Notes: a model not told the origin generated them from the sequence alone. A DNA stretch of 64,000 nucleotides from DATATB01 sp036268995 (GCA_036268995.1 DATATB010000140.1:179623-243622), one strand, 5' to 3'; counted from the stretch's first letter, positions 53,100-62,110 are shown. Translations and numbers: made by a program.

Positions 53100-53297
53100 A
53101 TGAACGAACAACCACAGTACCTTCCTGCCGTGCTCACAGTACGTGACCTTGCAGGGCTTTTGCGCGTATCGCAACGAACGATTACTCGGCTGGTCAAACG
53201 CAACGCGTTACCCCAGCCGCTTCATGTTGGCAAAGCCCTGCGCTGGAACGCTCAGAATATTGTTAACTGGCTGCGGGGTAGAGCCGTAGTCGCGTAA
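53100..53297 (+). CDS. Small excisionase/AlpA-type HTH protein
   Basis: 65 residues from the ATG at 53100 (a GTG 6 bases upstream is an alternative). A single HTH_17-type domain: LPAVLTVRDLAGLLRVSQRT, ITRLVKRNALPQPLHVGKAL, RWNAQNIVNWLRG. Similar to AlpA-like regulators and excisionases of integrative elements. It precedes a RecA-like ATPase gene by 57 bp. Confidence 0.85.
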   Translation: MNEQPQYLPAVLTVRDLAGLLRVSQRTITRLVKRNALPQPLHVGKALRWNAQNIVNWLRGRAVVA

Positions 53298-53354
53298 TTA
53301 ACAACAAACGGCGGCACCGTTTGAAGCCGGGAAGCCGCCGTAAAGGAGATCGCT

Positions 53355-54203
53355 ATGTCTGAAACAGAAGTATATGAAATATCCACCGAACCATCCACTG
53401 CCCCGTCATTCGATGTCGGCGGCAAGCAGCCCAACCGCGAACCAGGTCGGCTCGTGAGCCACTGGAAGAGCCTCGACGATACCGCAGGCGGTTGGCTATG
53501 CGGTGGAGTGACCGTCGTCCTGCTACCGAGCCCTACCATGTCTTGGATACCCTTCGATGGAATTGGTGCGTTTCTGGTCGAACCGTGCAGGAAGACGAAA
53601 CTGCTCCTGTGCAACCACATCAAACAGGGCGATGTTAGGCGGCTCATTTCTGACGGTTATCTGCGGCACGCACCCGAGCCACAAGATCCCAGGCAGGCGA
53701 AGTCCCTCATTGGATTTGACAGCTCGCGTTGCTCCACTTTCCGTTGTTCTGAAGACACTGACTACGAGCAGTTTTTGGAGAACCTCGCGGGAATCGAGGA
53801 ATCTTGGCCAATGCTGGTAGTCGTTGATTCTTTGACGCATTTGCTCCGTCCAAAGCGCCGCGATCCATTTAGTCCCATCCGTTTTGACCGCCCAACGTTA
53901 ACCAAGCTCTGGACCGTCAAAAGAGGGTTCGAGCAGATCGCTACCTCGCAGAATTGCCCTGTCGTGATTTTCGACGCCTATGATCGATTTGAGCTTCCGG
54001 ACCCAAAAGCAGAGCCGCAGGACGTTCTCGAGCACGGTGTCGCTGCCCACGCGTTGGGTGACGTGGATGAGGTCGTGGCAATCTTCTACTGCAAGGCATC
54101 CTCGGGAATCGCCGTGCCGCCGGGTATGTGCATTTCGGTCAGCAAGCGTGGCGGTGGCACGACGGTCAAGAGCTTGCAGATGTGGACCCAGGCTGCGGCA
54201 TAA
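53355..54203 (+). CDS. RecA/DnaB-fold ATPase homologue with degenerate Walker A
   Basis: 282 residues. The start of the RecA fold is recognisable (WKSLDDTAGGWLCGGVTVVL), but the expected GxxxxGKT loop reads LPSPTMSWIPFDG, with no Lys-Thr/Ser. A Walker B-like LVVVDSLTHLLRP and a later VVIFDAYDRFELP are present. It thus looks like a RepA-type ATPase that lost nucleotide hydrolysis, perhaps kept as a structural subunit or inhibitor of an active partner. It sits behind a small HTH gene, the same order (HTH then ATPase) as at the left end of the element. Confidence 0.65.
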   Translation: MSETEVYEISTEPSTAPSFDVGGKQPNREPGRLVSHWKSLDDTAGGWLCGGVTVVLLPSPTMSWIPFDGIGAFLVEPCRKTKLLLCNHIKQGDVRRLISDGYLRHAPEPQDPRQAKSLIGFDSSRCSTFRCSEDTDYEQFLENLAGIEESWPMLVVVDSLTHLLRPKRRDPFSPIRFDRPTLTKLWTVKRGFEQIATSQNCPVVIFDAYDRFELPDPKAEPQDVLEHGVAAHALGDVDEVVAIFYCKASSGIAVPPGMCISVSKRGGGTTVKSLQMWTQAAA

Positions 54204-54717
54204 CTGCCGAAGAACCCGTACACGTCTTGTTAGGGCTGGCGACGAGCAAAATGTCGTCAGCTCGGCTGCCCTGAAGCGCCGAACGCATCGAAGTTTTCAG
54301 GCCACTTACGGCCCGTTTCCGCCAAAAACAGACGTTGCTGCCCGCTTACTGCGCGCACGCCCAAGAAAATCGGCCCATAATCGTGGTGCCGATGGAGCCC
54401 TTGAGAATGAGGAAAAACGCTGCACATCAGCAAATCATTTCGGCCCCCTCCGTCGCCAAAAACTGCGTCGAAAATCCATCGAAAACGGCCCAAGATAACC
54501 GGCCGCTTAGCACGCGTTTTCAACGCGACAAAATGGGGCGCATCAGGGCGCGGCCCAGAAGCGGCGATCTCCAGCCGACATGGGCGTAAAAGTGGCCTTG
54601 GGGCCGCCGCCTGGGCCCATTCACCGGTAGGACTAATTGAGCTGTTATTGACCTTCCCCCGGTCGTCTCATAGTTTGGCGGGCATATTGTCGTACAACCT
54701 AATCGGAGACTCAGGCC
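54204..54717. other. Intergenic region, no gene seen
   Basis: About 510 bp with frames lacking motifs or start signals. I see only GC-rich stretches such as CGGCCGC; no clear promoter or terminator. Confidence 0.4.
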
Positions 54718-55746
54718 ATGGGCGATCCGAACGCCGGACATGCAACTCCAGCGCAACCGACTCCAATGCAACACGATATCCTTGCCGCAGCAACGACTAT
54801 TGCTACAGAAGTCAAGAAACAGTTCTGGCCAATCATCATTGCAATTGTGGTCATAAATGCTTTGGTTGTAGCCTTGGGCTTTCCCTTATTGAATTACATA
54901 GCGGCGGCTTACATCGATGACAAACTGAAGACTCAAACTGACGAAGTCGACAAGGCTCGTGGCTCAGCCTTCTCGGCGCAAGATACAGCGAGCCGCGCGA
55001 TTAAAATTGCTAATGATGCCGAAGCCCGCGCCATATCAATTACGAAGAGTGTTGATGCTCTCCAGAGTTCTGAAGAGCGTATCCAAACGCAGATCACAGC
55101 ACTTGAATCTGCGGCCGCGCGGCTTGAACACATTAAGGACGACCTAGCGGCGGCCGAAAAAACGCTGCGACACTATGATCGTCTCAAACTCGAAGTTCCC
55201 ATAGGAGCAATGCTCCCATATTTTGGCCAAGAATTGCCAGAACAGTTCGTATGGGCGGACGGTAGGACGAATTGGCCAAATGAGCCCTGGGTTCCGGAGA
55301 AGCTCCGAAACACCCTCGTACCGGATATGAACGGGTGGCTAATTGGCGGCACCGGGGACCAGGAGCTTCTTGGTCGTAAATTTACAGGTGGCCATATAGA
55401 GATCGAACAAAAGACGATAGCAGGGAAGACATTCACATTGCCGGACGTAAAACTTCTACGCATCTCTGCTGGTGTTGGCTCGGCTCAAGAGGGCGGGTTT
55501 GTCGGGGAGTTTAATCGCAACGGCAACTACTCTCCCAAAAACGGTGGGCCGAACTACTTTGTTGATACCAAGGTTGGCCATCCGTACGGCGGGACGATGG
55601 CCGCCGTGCCCGGTACTTATTTCGGCTACGACTACACGCCAGCTCTTAGTGGTAACGTCGATTTGATTTGGGAGCCAATAAGCCTTGGCACTTCAAACAC
55701 GTTGCCGCGACATTATTTGGCGAGATGGATAATCAGAATCCGATAG
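54718..55746 (+). CDS. Membrane-anchored phage tail-collar-like protein
   Basis: 342 residues. One membrane helix (about 36-66, FWPIIIAIVVINALVVALGF), then about 90 residues of coiled coil (SVDALQSSEERIQTQITALE), then a tail-collar-like domain: EVPIGAMLPYFGQELPEQFV, WADGRTNWP, LVPDMNGWLIGGTGDQELLG, ending LPRHYLARWIIRIR. The collar pattern (G.. P.GW..CDG.., VPDL.GR.., G, HY.I..) is normal for trimeric tail-fibre tips, but the membrane anchor at the N-terminus is not. It may be a cell-surface trimer borrowed from a phage. GGAGACTCAGGCC before the ATG gives a plausible ribosome site. Confidence 0.7.
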   Translation: MGDPNAGHATPAQPTPMQHDILAAATTIATEVKKQFWPIIIAIVVINALVVALGFPLLNYIAAAYIDDKLKTQTDEVDKARGSAFSAQDTASRAIKIANDAEARAISITKSVDALQSSEERIQTQITALESAAARLEHIKDDLAAAEKTLRHYDRLKLEVPIGAMLPYFGQELPEQFVWADGRTNWPNEPWVPEKLRNTLVPDMNGWLIGGTGDQELLGRKFTGGHIEIEQKTIAGKTFTLPDVKLLRISAGVGSAQEGGFVGEFNRNGNYSPKNGGPNYFVDTKVGHPYGGTMAAVPGTYFGYDYTPALSGNVDLIWEPISLGTSNTLPRHYLARWIIRIR

Positions 55747-56070
55747 TGACAGGGCAGATGAGGGTCGGGAATGTTCATCCGCTGAAGTCCTGCTTAACAG
55801 GGGCAGGCGGTCTCACGCGGCTCGATCATCATTCAAACCGACATGTCCAGTTCCACAGGCAAATCGAGCCGTTCGATCCGGGTAATGCACAGGAAGCTCC
55901 GATCTTCGGCCACGCGGCCCTCAGGATTTGCGGACCACGCACGTCCTGCTGGCCGCTGGGCCGAACCACCAAACATGAACGCACGGGATGCGTGCCCACC
56001 GCGATCCTGGCGTTATACTATTCCCAGCCCGCACAAGCAAAAACCGCTGCCAGACCGGCACCCCACTCCC

Positions 56071-56214
56071 ATGGAAATCAAACTTTTCACCGGCGATCTG
56101 CTCGACCAGGATGTTGAGGTGATCGTTAATCCGTGGAACCGCAACATCATTCCTTGGTGGTTGCTCCTGCCACAGGGCGTGTCTGGGGCGATCAAAATGG
56201 AGGTCTGCGCATGA
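56071..56214 (+). pseudogene. Truncated macro domain (ADP-ribose-binding) remnant
   Basis: 47 codons. MEIKLFTGDLLDQDVEVIVN and NIIPWWLLLPQGVSGAIK match the N-terminal 40 residues of a macro domain (GDI..VDAIVNPAN and GVxGAI regions), but the remaining 100 or more residues are gone: after GAIK come only MEVCA and a stop. The stop overlaps the start of the HEPN-like gene by 4 bases (ATGA). It looks like an internal deletion that joined the promoter and start of a macro-domain gene to its neighbour. Confidence 0.7.
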
Positions 56215-56798
56215 GTGCAATTCCGCAGAAGGGCGACATGGCGTTCTCGGGGCCAGCCGACGTGAAGCATGGGATGGCATTCCTGAAGGTCATTGAGTTT
56301 GACCGCTCGTACATCGAGGGTTTCAAGGCCGCAGCCGACACCTTGGTTCAGTCAATCCTCGGGCCGGACGCCCACAGGCGATACCAAATGGTCATTCCGG
56401 TCGGATACCTGTACCGTCATTACCTTGAGTTGCAACTCAAGTACCGGCTATTTCTGGGCAACGAGAGCGGTATATTTACGACCACGCCCAAGCAGCGGAA
56501 GGGGCATTTCCTCACGGATTTGTGGGAACGCGCTCGCATCCTAATTCTGAAACTCTATCCGAACGAATCGCGCGAAACGCTGGATGCAGTGGAGGCGATC
56601 ATCAACGAGTTTCATACTATCGACGAAACCGGAGAAGGGTTTCGCTACTGGATGCTCAACGACAACAAGACTCCCAGTCCTGAAAAACTCCCCGTTGATT
56701 TCAGCTTGCAGAATCTCTCCGATCAGTTGGCAAAGATGCAGAACTACCTTTCGACCATCGCGGTGAAGCTGGAACAAGAGTGCGACGGTCCGGGCTAG
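56211..56798 (+). CDS. HEPN-like domain protein
   Basis: 195 residues from the ATG at 56211, chosen because it overlaps the macro-domain stop (ATGA) and fits the family. All-alpha protein with FKAAADTLVQSILGPDAHRR, MVIPVGYLYRHYLELQLKYR and AIINEFHTIDETGEGFRYWM. The YLYRHYLELQLK helix and the later acidic-aromatic segment fit HEPN-superfamily helical bundles seen in elements and defence islands. The RxxxxH ribonuclease motif is not clearly present, so an RNase role is only possible. Confidence 0.62.
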   Translation: MSAIPQKGDMAFSGPADVKHGMAFLKVIEFDRSYIEGFKAAADTLVQSILGPDAHRRYQMVIPVGYLYRHYLELQLKYRLFLGNESGIFTTTPKQRKGHFLTDLWERARILILKLYPNESRETLDAVEAIINEFHTIDETGEGFRYWMLNDNKTPSPEKLPVDFSLQNLSDQLAKMQNYLSTIAVKLEQECDGPG

Positions 56799-56988
56799 CT
56801 CGGATTTCCGAAAAAAACTTACGTCGACGGCTCTCACCGAAATAGGGGCCATTTACCGCCCCTCGGGATTTAATGGGGTGCCAAATTGGGGCATGCAACG
56901 TAAGTTAGCAACGACTGCTTGTCATCGTTTTGCGTGGGCCGTTTGAAGGCTAGGATTCTACGTGGACAGCCACCTTCGGAGAACTACC

Positions 56989-57180
56989 ATGCCTGTACAA
57001 GTAAACGCCCACTGCCAACACTGCCGCAAAGATGTTGTCGTCAGGTTCGAGATTATGCCAGCGTGGCTTCAGCTATTTGAATTCGCATGCCCCTTCTGTG
57101 AGCGCCTGAGCCACGAGCAATTCAATGGCCATTCGCCAGACGAAGGCCAAGCCGTAGCCGTTGACGGAACGCTGCGATAG
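56989..57180 (+). CDS. Small zinc-ribbon protein
   Basis: 63 residues from the ATG at 56989 (GGAG 9 bases upstream). Two Cys pairs CQHC and CPFC (AHCQHCRKDVVVRFE; EFACPFCERLSHEQ) form a zinc ribbon. No other domain. Possibly a small nucleic-acid-binding protein. Confidence 0.65.
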   Translation: MPVQVNAHCQHCRKDVVVRFEIMPAWLQLFEFACPFCERLSHEQFNGHSPDEGQAVAVDGTLR

Positions 57181-57208
57181 CTCTCTTGACCGTCGTGCTC
57201 ATCTTACT

Positions 57209-57889
57209 ATGCTCAGCCAGGAACGCCTTCGTCTTCGCTTCGGCAACTACCAGACACCCCAATTCCGCTACGGCGCCCGCGTCGTCGATGAAGTCCGTGG
57301 CAAGGTAAAGATCGTAGGTCTGAGCAGCGGCCGCATTCCCTGGCCCACGTACCAAGCGGGCGGTCAAAGATCGCTAGTCGTGTTCAAAGGGCTGGCCAAA
57401 GCGATCCGCCAAGAATCGGGCCCAGCGGTGTGTCACTGGTGGGGCGTCTGCCCGGCGACAGTTCGAAAATGGAAGCGGCTGCTGGGCGTCTCCGGTGACA
57501 CCGATGGAACGCGGGCCGTACGGTCACTGAGCTTTTTGGGCACCGCCGGCAAGAAGGCTCGAGCAGCGGGCGTTCTTAAAGCGCAAGATCCAGCCCGACG
57601 CGCAAAGATCTCCGCTGCCATGCGCGGTAAACGACGGTCGGCTGCGGTCGTAGAAAAGCTGCGGCAAGCGAAGCTAGGCACACGCCACACAGACGAAACC
57701 CGCCGCAAGATGAGCGAGGCTCACCGCCGGCGTGGCACGAGGCCACCGAAGGCAGGCCGCGCGTGGTCAGCGGAGGAAGACAGCTTGATCCTGGCCTTGC
57801 CAGTGCAAGATGCAGCTCGAAAGACCAAGCGGACTCTGAGCGCAGTTACCCAGCGGCGATGGAAGCCGAGGCAACTCGCTGGCGGCTAG
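57209..57889 (+). CDS. NUMOD3/HTH-type DNA-binding protein of a planctomycete family
   Basis: 226 residues from the ATG at 57209. The N-terminus has RLRFGNYQTPQFRYGARVVD and VKIVGLSSGRIPWP, then VCHWWGVCPATVRKWKRLLG (HTH). The middle has NUMOD3-type repeats (RRAKISAAMRGKRRSAAVVE; DETRRKMSEAHRRRGTRPP) as found in homing endonucleases, and the end has a SANT-like W..EED..I. The whole layout is familiar from planctomycete genomes, where many copies occur. No nuclease domain is present. Likely a DNA-binding protein; role unknown. Confidence 0.7.
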   Translation: MLSQERLRLRFGNYQTPQFRYGARVVDEVRGKVKIVGLSSGRIPWPTYQAGGQRSLVVFKGLAKAIRQESGPAVCHWWGVCPATVRKWKRLLGVSGDTDGTRAVRSLSFLGTAGKKARAAGVLKAQDPARRAKISAAMRGKRRSAAVVEKLRQAKLGTRHTDETRRKMSEAHRRRGTRPPKAGRAWSAEEDSLILALPVQDAARKTKRTLSAVTQRRWKPRQLAGG

Positions 57890-57973
57890 TTTAAATGGCT
57901 TAGCTGCTGTTTCGCGTGATAGTCGTCGGTCCCGCCGCCCAATTGCTTGAATCGCGTTAGAGCGTTTTTCGCT

Positions 57974-59026
57974 TTAGGAGCGATTCGAAACGTTGGCGTA
58001 GTGATGAAGCAGTGCACCCCCGGTCGTGATGAGGACCAAGAAGCAGGCTCCATAGATTGAATGCGGATCGGTTTCCTGCGAATCGACATGGAGAAACCAG
58101 GAACTCTTTTCAGAGATGCTGAATGCGAAATTGAATCGTGACTGGGCGAACAGCAGAACTGACAGGCCGTAGCCAACGCCGATCAGCAGCTTCTGAATCA
58201 GCGGCGTAGCGGTGATTAAGCGGATCGTGAAGTAGCTGACGACGGCGAACATGCCTAGCAGCGCCACCATCACAAGCAACCCGACGACGATACCAAACAC
58301 CAAATACGCTCCGACGGAAACTGCAATCGAAAGCAATGCGTAGCCGATAACACACATCCACAACTTGAGAATCAGAACGTGTGCCGCCGGAATCTGTTGA
58401 AGGGGTGCATTTTGTTCGAGAGCACGAGAAACTGCTGCTATTGGCGTTTTCGGTTTTGGCTTAAACCACACGAACGCGCTTCCTAACGCGCCCAGCGGCT
58501 TCTTGTACCACGGCGTTTTGGTAGTCGTGGTGTTCCCATTGAGCGACTTCGATTTGCGGCGAAGCAGTTTGCTTAATTGGAAGTCATCCGGCTCGTCCTC
58601 GAAGTGTATTGCATAAAACGTCTCGATGTTTTCCCATGACAACTCGTCATGCTCTTGACCGCAATGCAAGCAGGGCGAGGTGATCGCGGCTTGAAATGTC
58701 TTTACGTCGTCCGTCTCAGTAATTGTGTTTGGCTCACCGGGCTCGACATTCGGGCACGACGCCCGAGCCCAAACGTGGAGAATGTTCAGGCCGTGCAGTT
58801 CCGAAGCCACACGATCTACTGTCGTCCCTGGGATATTAAGTCGTTGCGCCTCAATTCTCGGCTCGACCATTAGGGATCGGTTTCGCACGGGATTGAATTC
58901 AGTCGCGACCTGCGAGCGAGCCCGTAGGTCGGCTAGAAATATATCGACACCATTCAACCCCCGACACCGCTTCTCAACTATTGCAGCGGCGTTGTCAAAG
59001 ATGCTCATGAATTCGTCGGATGGCAT
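57974..59026 (-). CDS. Membrane protein of an uncharacterised two-gene operon
   Basis: 350 residues from the ATG at 59026 (an ATG at 59008 also fits). The N-terminal 170 residues are soluble with CxxC-like sites (ARASCPNVEP; SPCLHCGQEHDELSWENIET). The second half has four or five membrane helices (LWMCVIGYALLSIAVSVGAYL, LLVMVALLGMFAVVSYF, LIGVGYGLSVLLF, CFLVLITTGGALL). The start overlaps the end of the upstream partner gene by 32 bp, showing tight coupling. No family recognised. Soluble-plus-TM design behind a large cytosolic partner is typical of membrane effectors, which is only an inference here. Confidence 0.62.
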   Translation of the reverse strand: MPSDEFMSIFDNAAAIVEKRCRGLNGVDIFLADLRARSQVATEFNPVRNRSLMVEPRIEAQRLNIPGTTVDRVASELHGLNILHVWARASCPNVEPGEPNTITETDDVKTFQAAITSPCLHCGQEHDELSWENIETFYAIHFEDEPDDFQLSKLLRRKSKSLNGNTTTTKTPWYKKPLGALGSAFVWFKPKPKTPIAAVSRALEQNAPLQQIPAAHVLILKLWMCVIGYALLSIAVSVGAYLVFGIVVGLLVMVALLGMFAVVSYFTIRLITATPLIQKLLIGVGYGLSVLLFAQSRFNFAFSISEKSSWFLHVDSQETDPHSIYGACFLVLITTGGALLHHYANVSNRS

Positions 59027-60041
59027 GATCCAAATCCTTGTCGGAACAAAGCCCGGGGACGAACACTCTCGCCACATCCACAGTCGTGGTCGCGCTGATG
59101 CGAATCGCATCCTGATTCAAATGCAAATATACTTCGCCGCCACCCTTGCACTTCCATACGCCCCGGAGCGAGTTGCGAGAGTAGCCGCTACTATAAGACC
59201 ATCTAGGATCGTCTCGAAGGTCCGCGCCGTCTTTGTGGTCGCCCTTGCGAAACATCGACGCCTTAATTTCATTGTCTTCGGGTGTGTCATACTTCAGAAC
59301 GAATTCAGCCTTATTCTTCAGCAGCTTGGGAAACGTGTCGGCTATTGGGAAGAATCGTAGCTGGTAAAACCAGCTCTTGGGCTTCACGTCATAATGGGCT
59401 TTAATAGTGTCCATCATGAAGTCGTTCACATTCTTCGCCGTATCGGCTTGAGCCTTCTCTCTCGGTTGAACACGAACTTGCAGCAGACCGGCTTGTTTGT
59501 TGCAGGTGAGGATCAATGCCGAACGTTCCTGGTGACGCAAGCGTTTGATTAGCTGTTCGTCGGGCAAGTCCTTCAGGAGTTCGCTAGTCCAATAACTACG
59601 CTGCGCAACAATTTTGACGATCACTTCGTCGGCCGTATCTTTGATGATCCGTGCCATCGAATGGGACGGTACCTCGTAGAACTCTTCGATGCTAACCGGT
59701 CCCGAGTAAACCGTATGCGGAGCCCGCAAGACATCCAAAATCTTTCCTTGCCCAGTCGTCGGCAATTGGAAAACACAGACATGCTGCCTCCCAGCAATCT
59801 CTGAGTTGTCCAGCATCGCGACCACGCTGTCACGTCCCACCCACCCTTGGTTGACGGCTTTGATGAGGTCTTCCGTCAGCTTCGAGTAGGTGGCGCTTTG
59901 GGCGGTTGTGATTTCGCCCCGCTTTAGGTCGTGAGCGTCCTTCGCTGCTTTCAACATATCGACTACTCGACCGTCGAGTCGCCGCCGCGATAGAAACCGC
60001 TCAAGCTTTTCGGGTTCTTTCAGGACGATTGCCTTGGCCAT
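58995..60041 (-). CDS. Uncharacterised cytosolic partner of the membrane protein
   Basis: 348 residues without signal peptide or TM. Segments: KLERFLSRRRLDGRVVDMLK, NQGWVGRDSVVAMLDNSEIA, RQHVCVFQLPTTGQGKILDV, DDPRWSYSSGYSRNSLRGVW. I recognise no catalytic motif. First gene of the two-gene operon. Base composition is like its neighbours in the element. Confidence 0.65.
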   Translation of the reverse strand: MAKAIVLKEPEKLERFLSRRRLDGRVVDMLKAAKDAHDLKRGEITTAQSATYSKLTEDLIKAVNQGWVGRDSVVAMLDNSEIAGRQHVCVFQLPTTGQGKILDVLRAPHTVYSGPVSIEEFYEVPSHSMARIIKDTADEVIVKIVAQRSYWTSELLKDLPDEQLIKRLRHQERSALILTCNKQAGLLQVRVQPREKAQADTAKNVNDFMMDTIKAHYDVKPKSWFYQLRFFPIADTFPKLLKNKAEFVLKYDTPEDNEIKASMFRKGDHKDGADLRDDPRWSYSSGYSRNSLRGVWKCKGGGEVYLHLNQDAIRISATTTVDVARVFVPGLCSDKDLDHAIRRIHEHL

Positions 60042-60214
60042 GTTCGCTATGTTACCTACTGCGCTATGGGGTGCGACCGGATGGCGTTATCATGAGTGCG
60101 CAGCTAGCATTTTGCAAGGTGTCGGCATCGGCCTGCCGATTCCGGGGACCGGCCGGTTTGCGCCGGTGACCATATGGCCCGCTGCGTTCGAGGCCCAGGC
60201 GGGGAGCCCAAAGC

Positions 60215-60416
60215 TAGGACCGCGACGATATTCGCCAAATAAATTGACCACGTTCAGCACGCCGGCGGGTTTGCCGTTTTCGGTGAACTCGAGCCGGGAA
60301 TTTCCAGCGTCATAGCGCGAGGTCCGTGGATCGCCGGCAGCCCGTAAGGCCGCTGCCAGGAGCCTTGCAAACTTTTCTTGCGTTGGCGGTTTGAGGAAGC
60401 GGTCAAGAAGGCCCAT
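60215..60416 (-). pseudogene. Truncated N-terminus of a DUF1444-like protein
   Basis: The minus strand from 60416 reads MGLLDRFLKPPTQEKFARLL, RAAGDPRTSRYDAGNSRLEF, GKPAGVLNVVNLFGEYRR, the start of a family (DUF1444-like, usually about 270 residues). The similarity stops after FGEYRR and the frame continues for about 40 unrelated residues to 60090. A deletion probably removed the rest. Confidence 0.55.
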
Positions 60417-60433
60417 GAGTGCTGCATGCGGCT

Positions 60434-61465
60434 TCAGCCGTCCTCCCCAGTGCCGCCGTCGTCAACCTCACTTTCGTCGGCCGTGAGCCAAGTCCGCGTA
60501 ATGAGGTCCTTCTTTACGGCTTCGCGGAACGCTTGGAAGTCACCGGCTGTTTCCAGGACAAATCGCAACGCTCGGGCATCTTGGACTGGGACAACGTCGC
60601 TTCGCTTACTTAGACGTTCTTTCCAGTAATCATCGTCCCCGTCAAATCGACCCCGCTGCCAAACGTAAGCGTAGCCGCTCCGCACCGTAACCGACCATCG
60701 CCACCTGTCATTAATACGGTATTTGAGAAACCGCTTGGGCAAGTAGTTTTCCTGGTTGTTCTGCAATTCCTCCTTGAAGAATGTAACCATAGCTTGGTTG
60801 GCGATGTTTGCCAGAGCCGTTGTCCAGTCCGGCCATTTTGGCGGCTTGCTTACCTTCCCATGCACGCGCGGCGCTGCGATACCCGTCAGCTCTGGGGCAG
60901 GGTAAACGTTCGAGCATACTACAAAATCGCTCTTGTTCGCTTTATCGCAGGCCAAGGATAACCGGCAGCATTGAATGTCCACGCCGTATTGCTCAGTCAA
61001 CCATTCGGTGGCAACAAGCACGGAATAATCGAATGCTTCAGCCACCAAGATGATCCGCTGCTGCCGGTTGATGTCGTCCGTTTCCCCAACAAGAAAATCG
61101 GCTAGCTCATCTTGGCGTGCTGCGTCGAGTCGTTGAGTAAAGTCCTGGGCCTGCCACTTGTTCACCATGCCGGCATATGTAATTGCCTGAAGCATGTGCA
61201 GCTTGTGGCTCCCGCGTTTCAGCTCGATGATCACTGCCAAGCCTTCCTTGTCCAACGCAAGCACGTCGATCCGGTCTTGGACGTTGGGCGATGGCGCGAT
61301 CTCCTTGCCGATCAGAAACAGTTCTTGGCCGATTTCCTCGAAGAACGCTTGTGGGCTGTTGCAGATAAATTCCTGCAAGTCGTACCGCTCAGTTATCGAG
61401 GCATCGGCCAGCGCCGGCGTTTCGAGTCGGGAAAAGGTTTTGGCGGTTCGGTCGATCTTGAGCAT
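60434..61465 (-). CDS. DUF91/NucS-like PD-(D/E)XK nuclease
   Basis: 343 residues from the ATG at 61465. Nuclease core: DRIDVLALDKEGLAVIIELK, giving Asp67, Glu81 and Lys83 as the D-ExK triad, with preceding QELFLIGKEIAPSPNVQ. It resembles the C-terminal NucS/DUF91 nuclease domain, and further ILVAEAFDYSVLVATEWL. The C-terminal part has RWRWSVTVRSGYAYVWQRG. Probably a DNA endonuclease in element defence or repair. Confidence 0.78.
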   Translation of the reverse strand: MLKIDRTAKTFSRLETPALADASITERYDLQEFICNSPQAFFEEIGQELFLIGKEIAPSPNVQDRIDVLALDKEGLAVIIELKRGSHKLHMLQAITYAGMVNKWQAQDFTQRLDAARQDELADFLVGETDDINRQQRIILVAEAFDYSVLVATEWLTEQYGVDIQCCRLSLACDKANKSDFVVCSNVYPAPELTGIAAPRVHGKVSKPPKWPDWTTALANIANQAMVTFFKEELQNNQENYLPKRFLKYRINDRWRWSVTVRSGYAYVWQRGRFDGDDDYWKERLSKRSDVVPVQDARALRFVLETAGDFQAFREAVKKDLITRTWLTADESEVDDGGTGEDG

Positions 61466-61783
61466 ATCGCATATCCCGTAGTGGCGATGCTTCAAAGGGA
61501 ATCGGGCACTTCGGCTGCAATGACAAAGATACGCTGCGCTCGTCGCTCGTGCCAATAGGCCATTGGTCGACCACGCCGCCCTCGGCCTTTACCGATTCTC
61601 GGTACTGGACAGTGGCAGCGCGGCCAAACCATCCGCCATTAGTGGCATTCGGCGTTACCCATCGGACCGTGGCACGAGCCATCTCGTAGTCTATAAATCT
61701 ACCGCGACTTTATAGCAAAGCGCGCCCAGCCCAATTATCCTCGTAGACTTGTCGAACGCTCCTACCAGCAGGAAGATGACCAA

Positions 61784-62110
61784 ATGGCAAAAGCCAAAAC
61801 CAGCAAGTCTGCCGAAGTCCGTGAAGCATTAGCCGCCAATCCTAAGAAGCCCGTCGCCGAACTGGCCAAGGAATTGAAGGTCACTCCAGGCCTGATCTAC
61901 AACATCAAGGCCACGTCGAAAAAGAAGCCCGGGAAACCAAAGGCCAAACCAGGTCGTAAGCCGGGCCACAAGGCCGGTGCCAATGGAACAGCCCCAGCAG
62001 TCGCCCATAATGCCCTCGATTCGGCGTTCGAGTTTGTCACCAAGGTCGGTGGGCTGCTCCATGCCGAGCAACTGATCGACAAGCTCAAGTCGATCAAAGA
62101 GCGGCTATAG
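61784..62110 (+). CDS. Small basic HTH protein
   Basis: 108 residues. HTH-like N-terminus (EALAANPKKPVAELAKELKV then TPGLIYNIKA), a very basic middle (KKKPGKPKAKPGRKPGHK) and a helical C-terminus (LLHAEQLIDKLKSIKERL). Similar small proteins are common in planctomycetes. Likely DNA-binding, possibly nucleoid-associated. Confidence 0.62.
   Translation: MAKAKTSKSAEVREALAANPKKPVAELAKELKVTPGLIYNIKATSKKKPGKPKAKPGRKPGHKAGANGTAPAVAHNALDSAFEFVTKVGGLLHAEQLIDKLKSIKERL

Noticed and set aside
61389..61682. 97-codon minus-strand frame at the start of the DUF91-type gene
   Set aside because: It has an ATG and AT-rich upstream DNA but overlaps the nuclease start by 77 bases in another frame and has no motif; left out.
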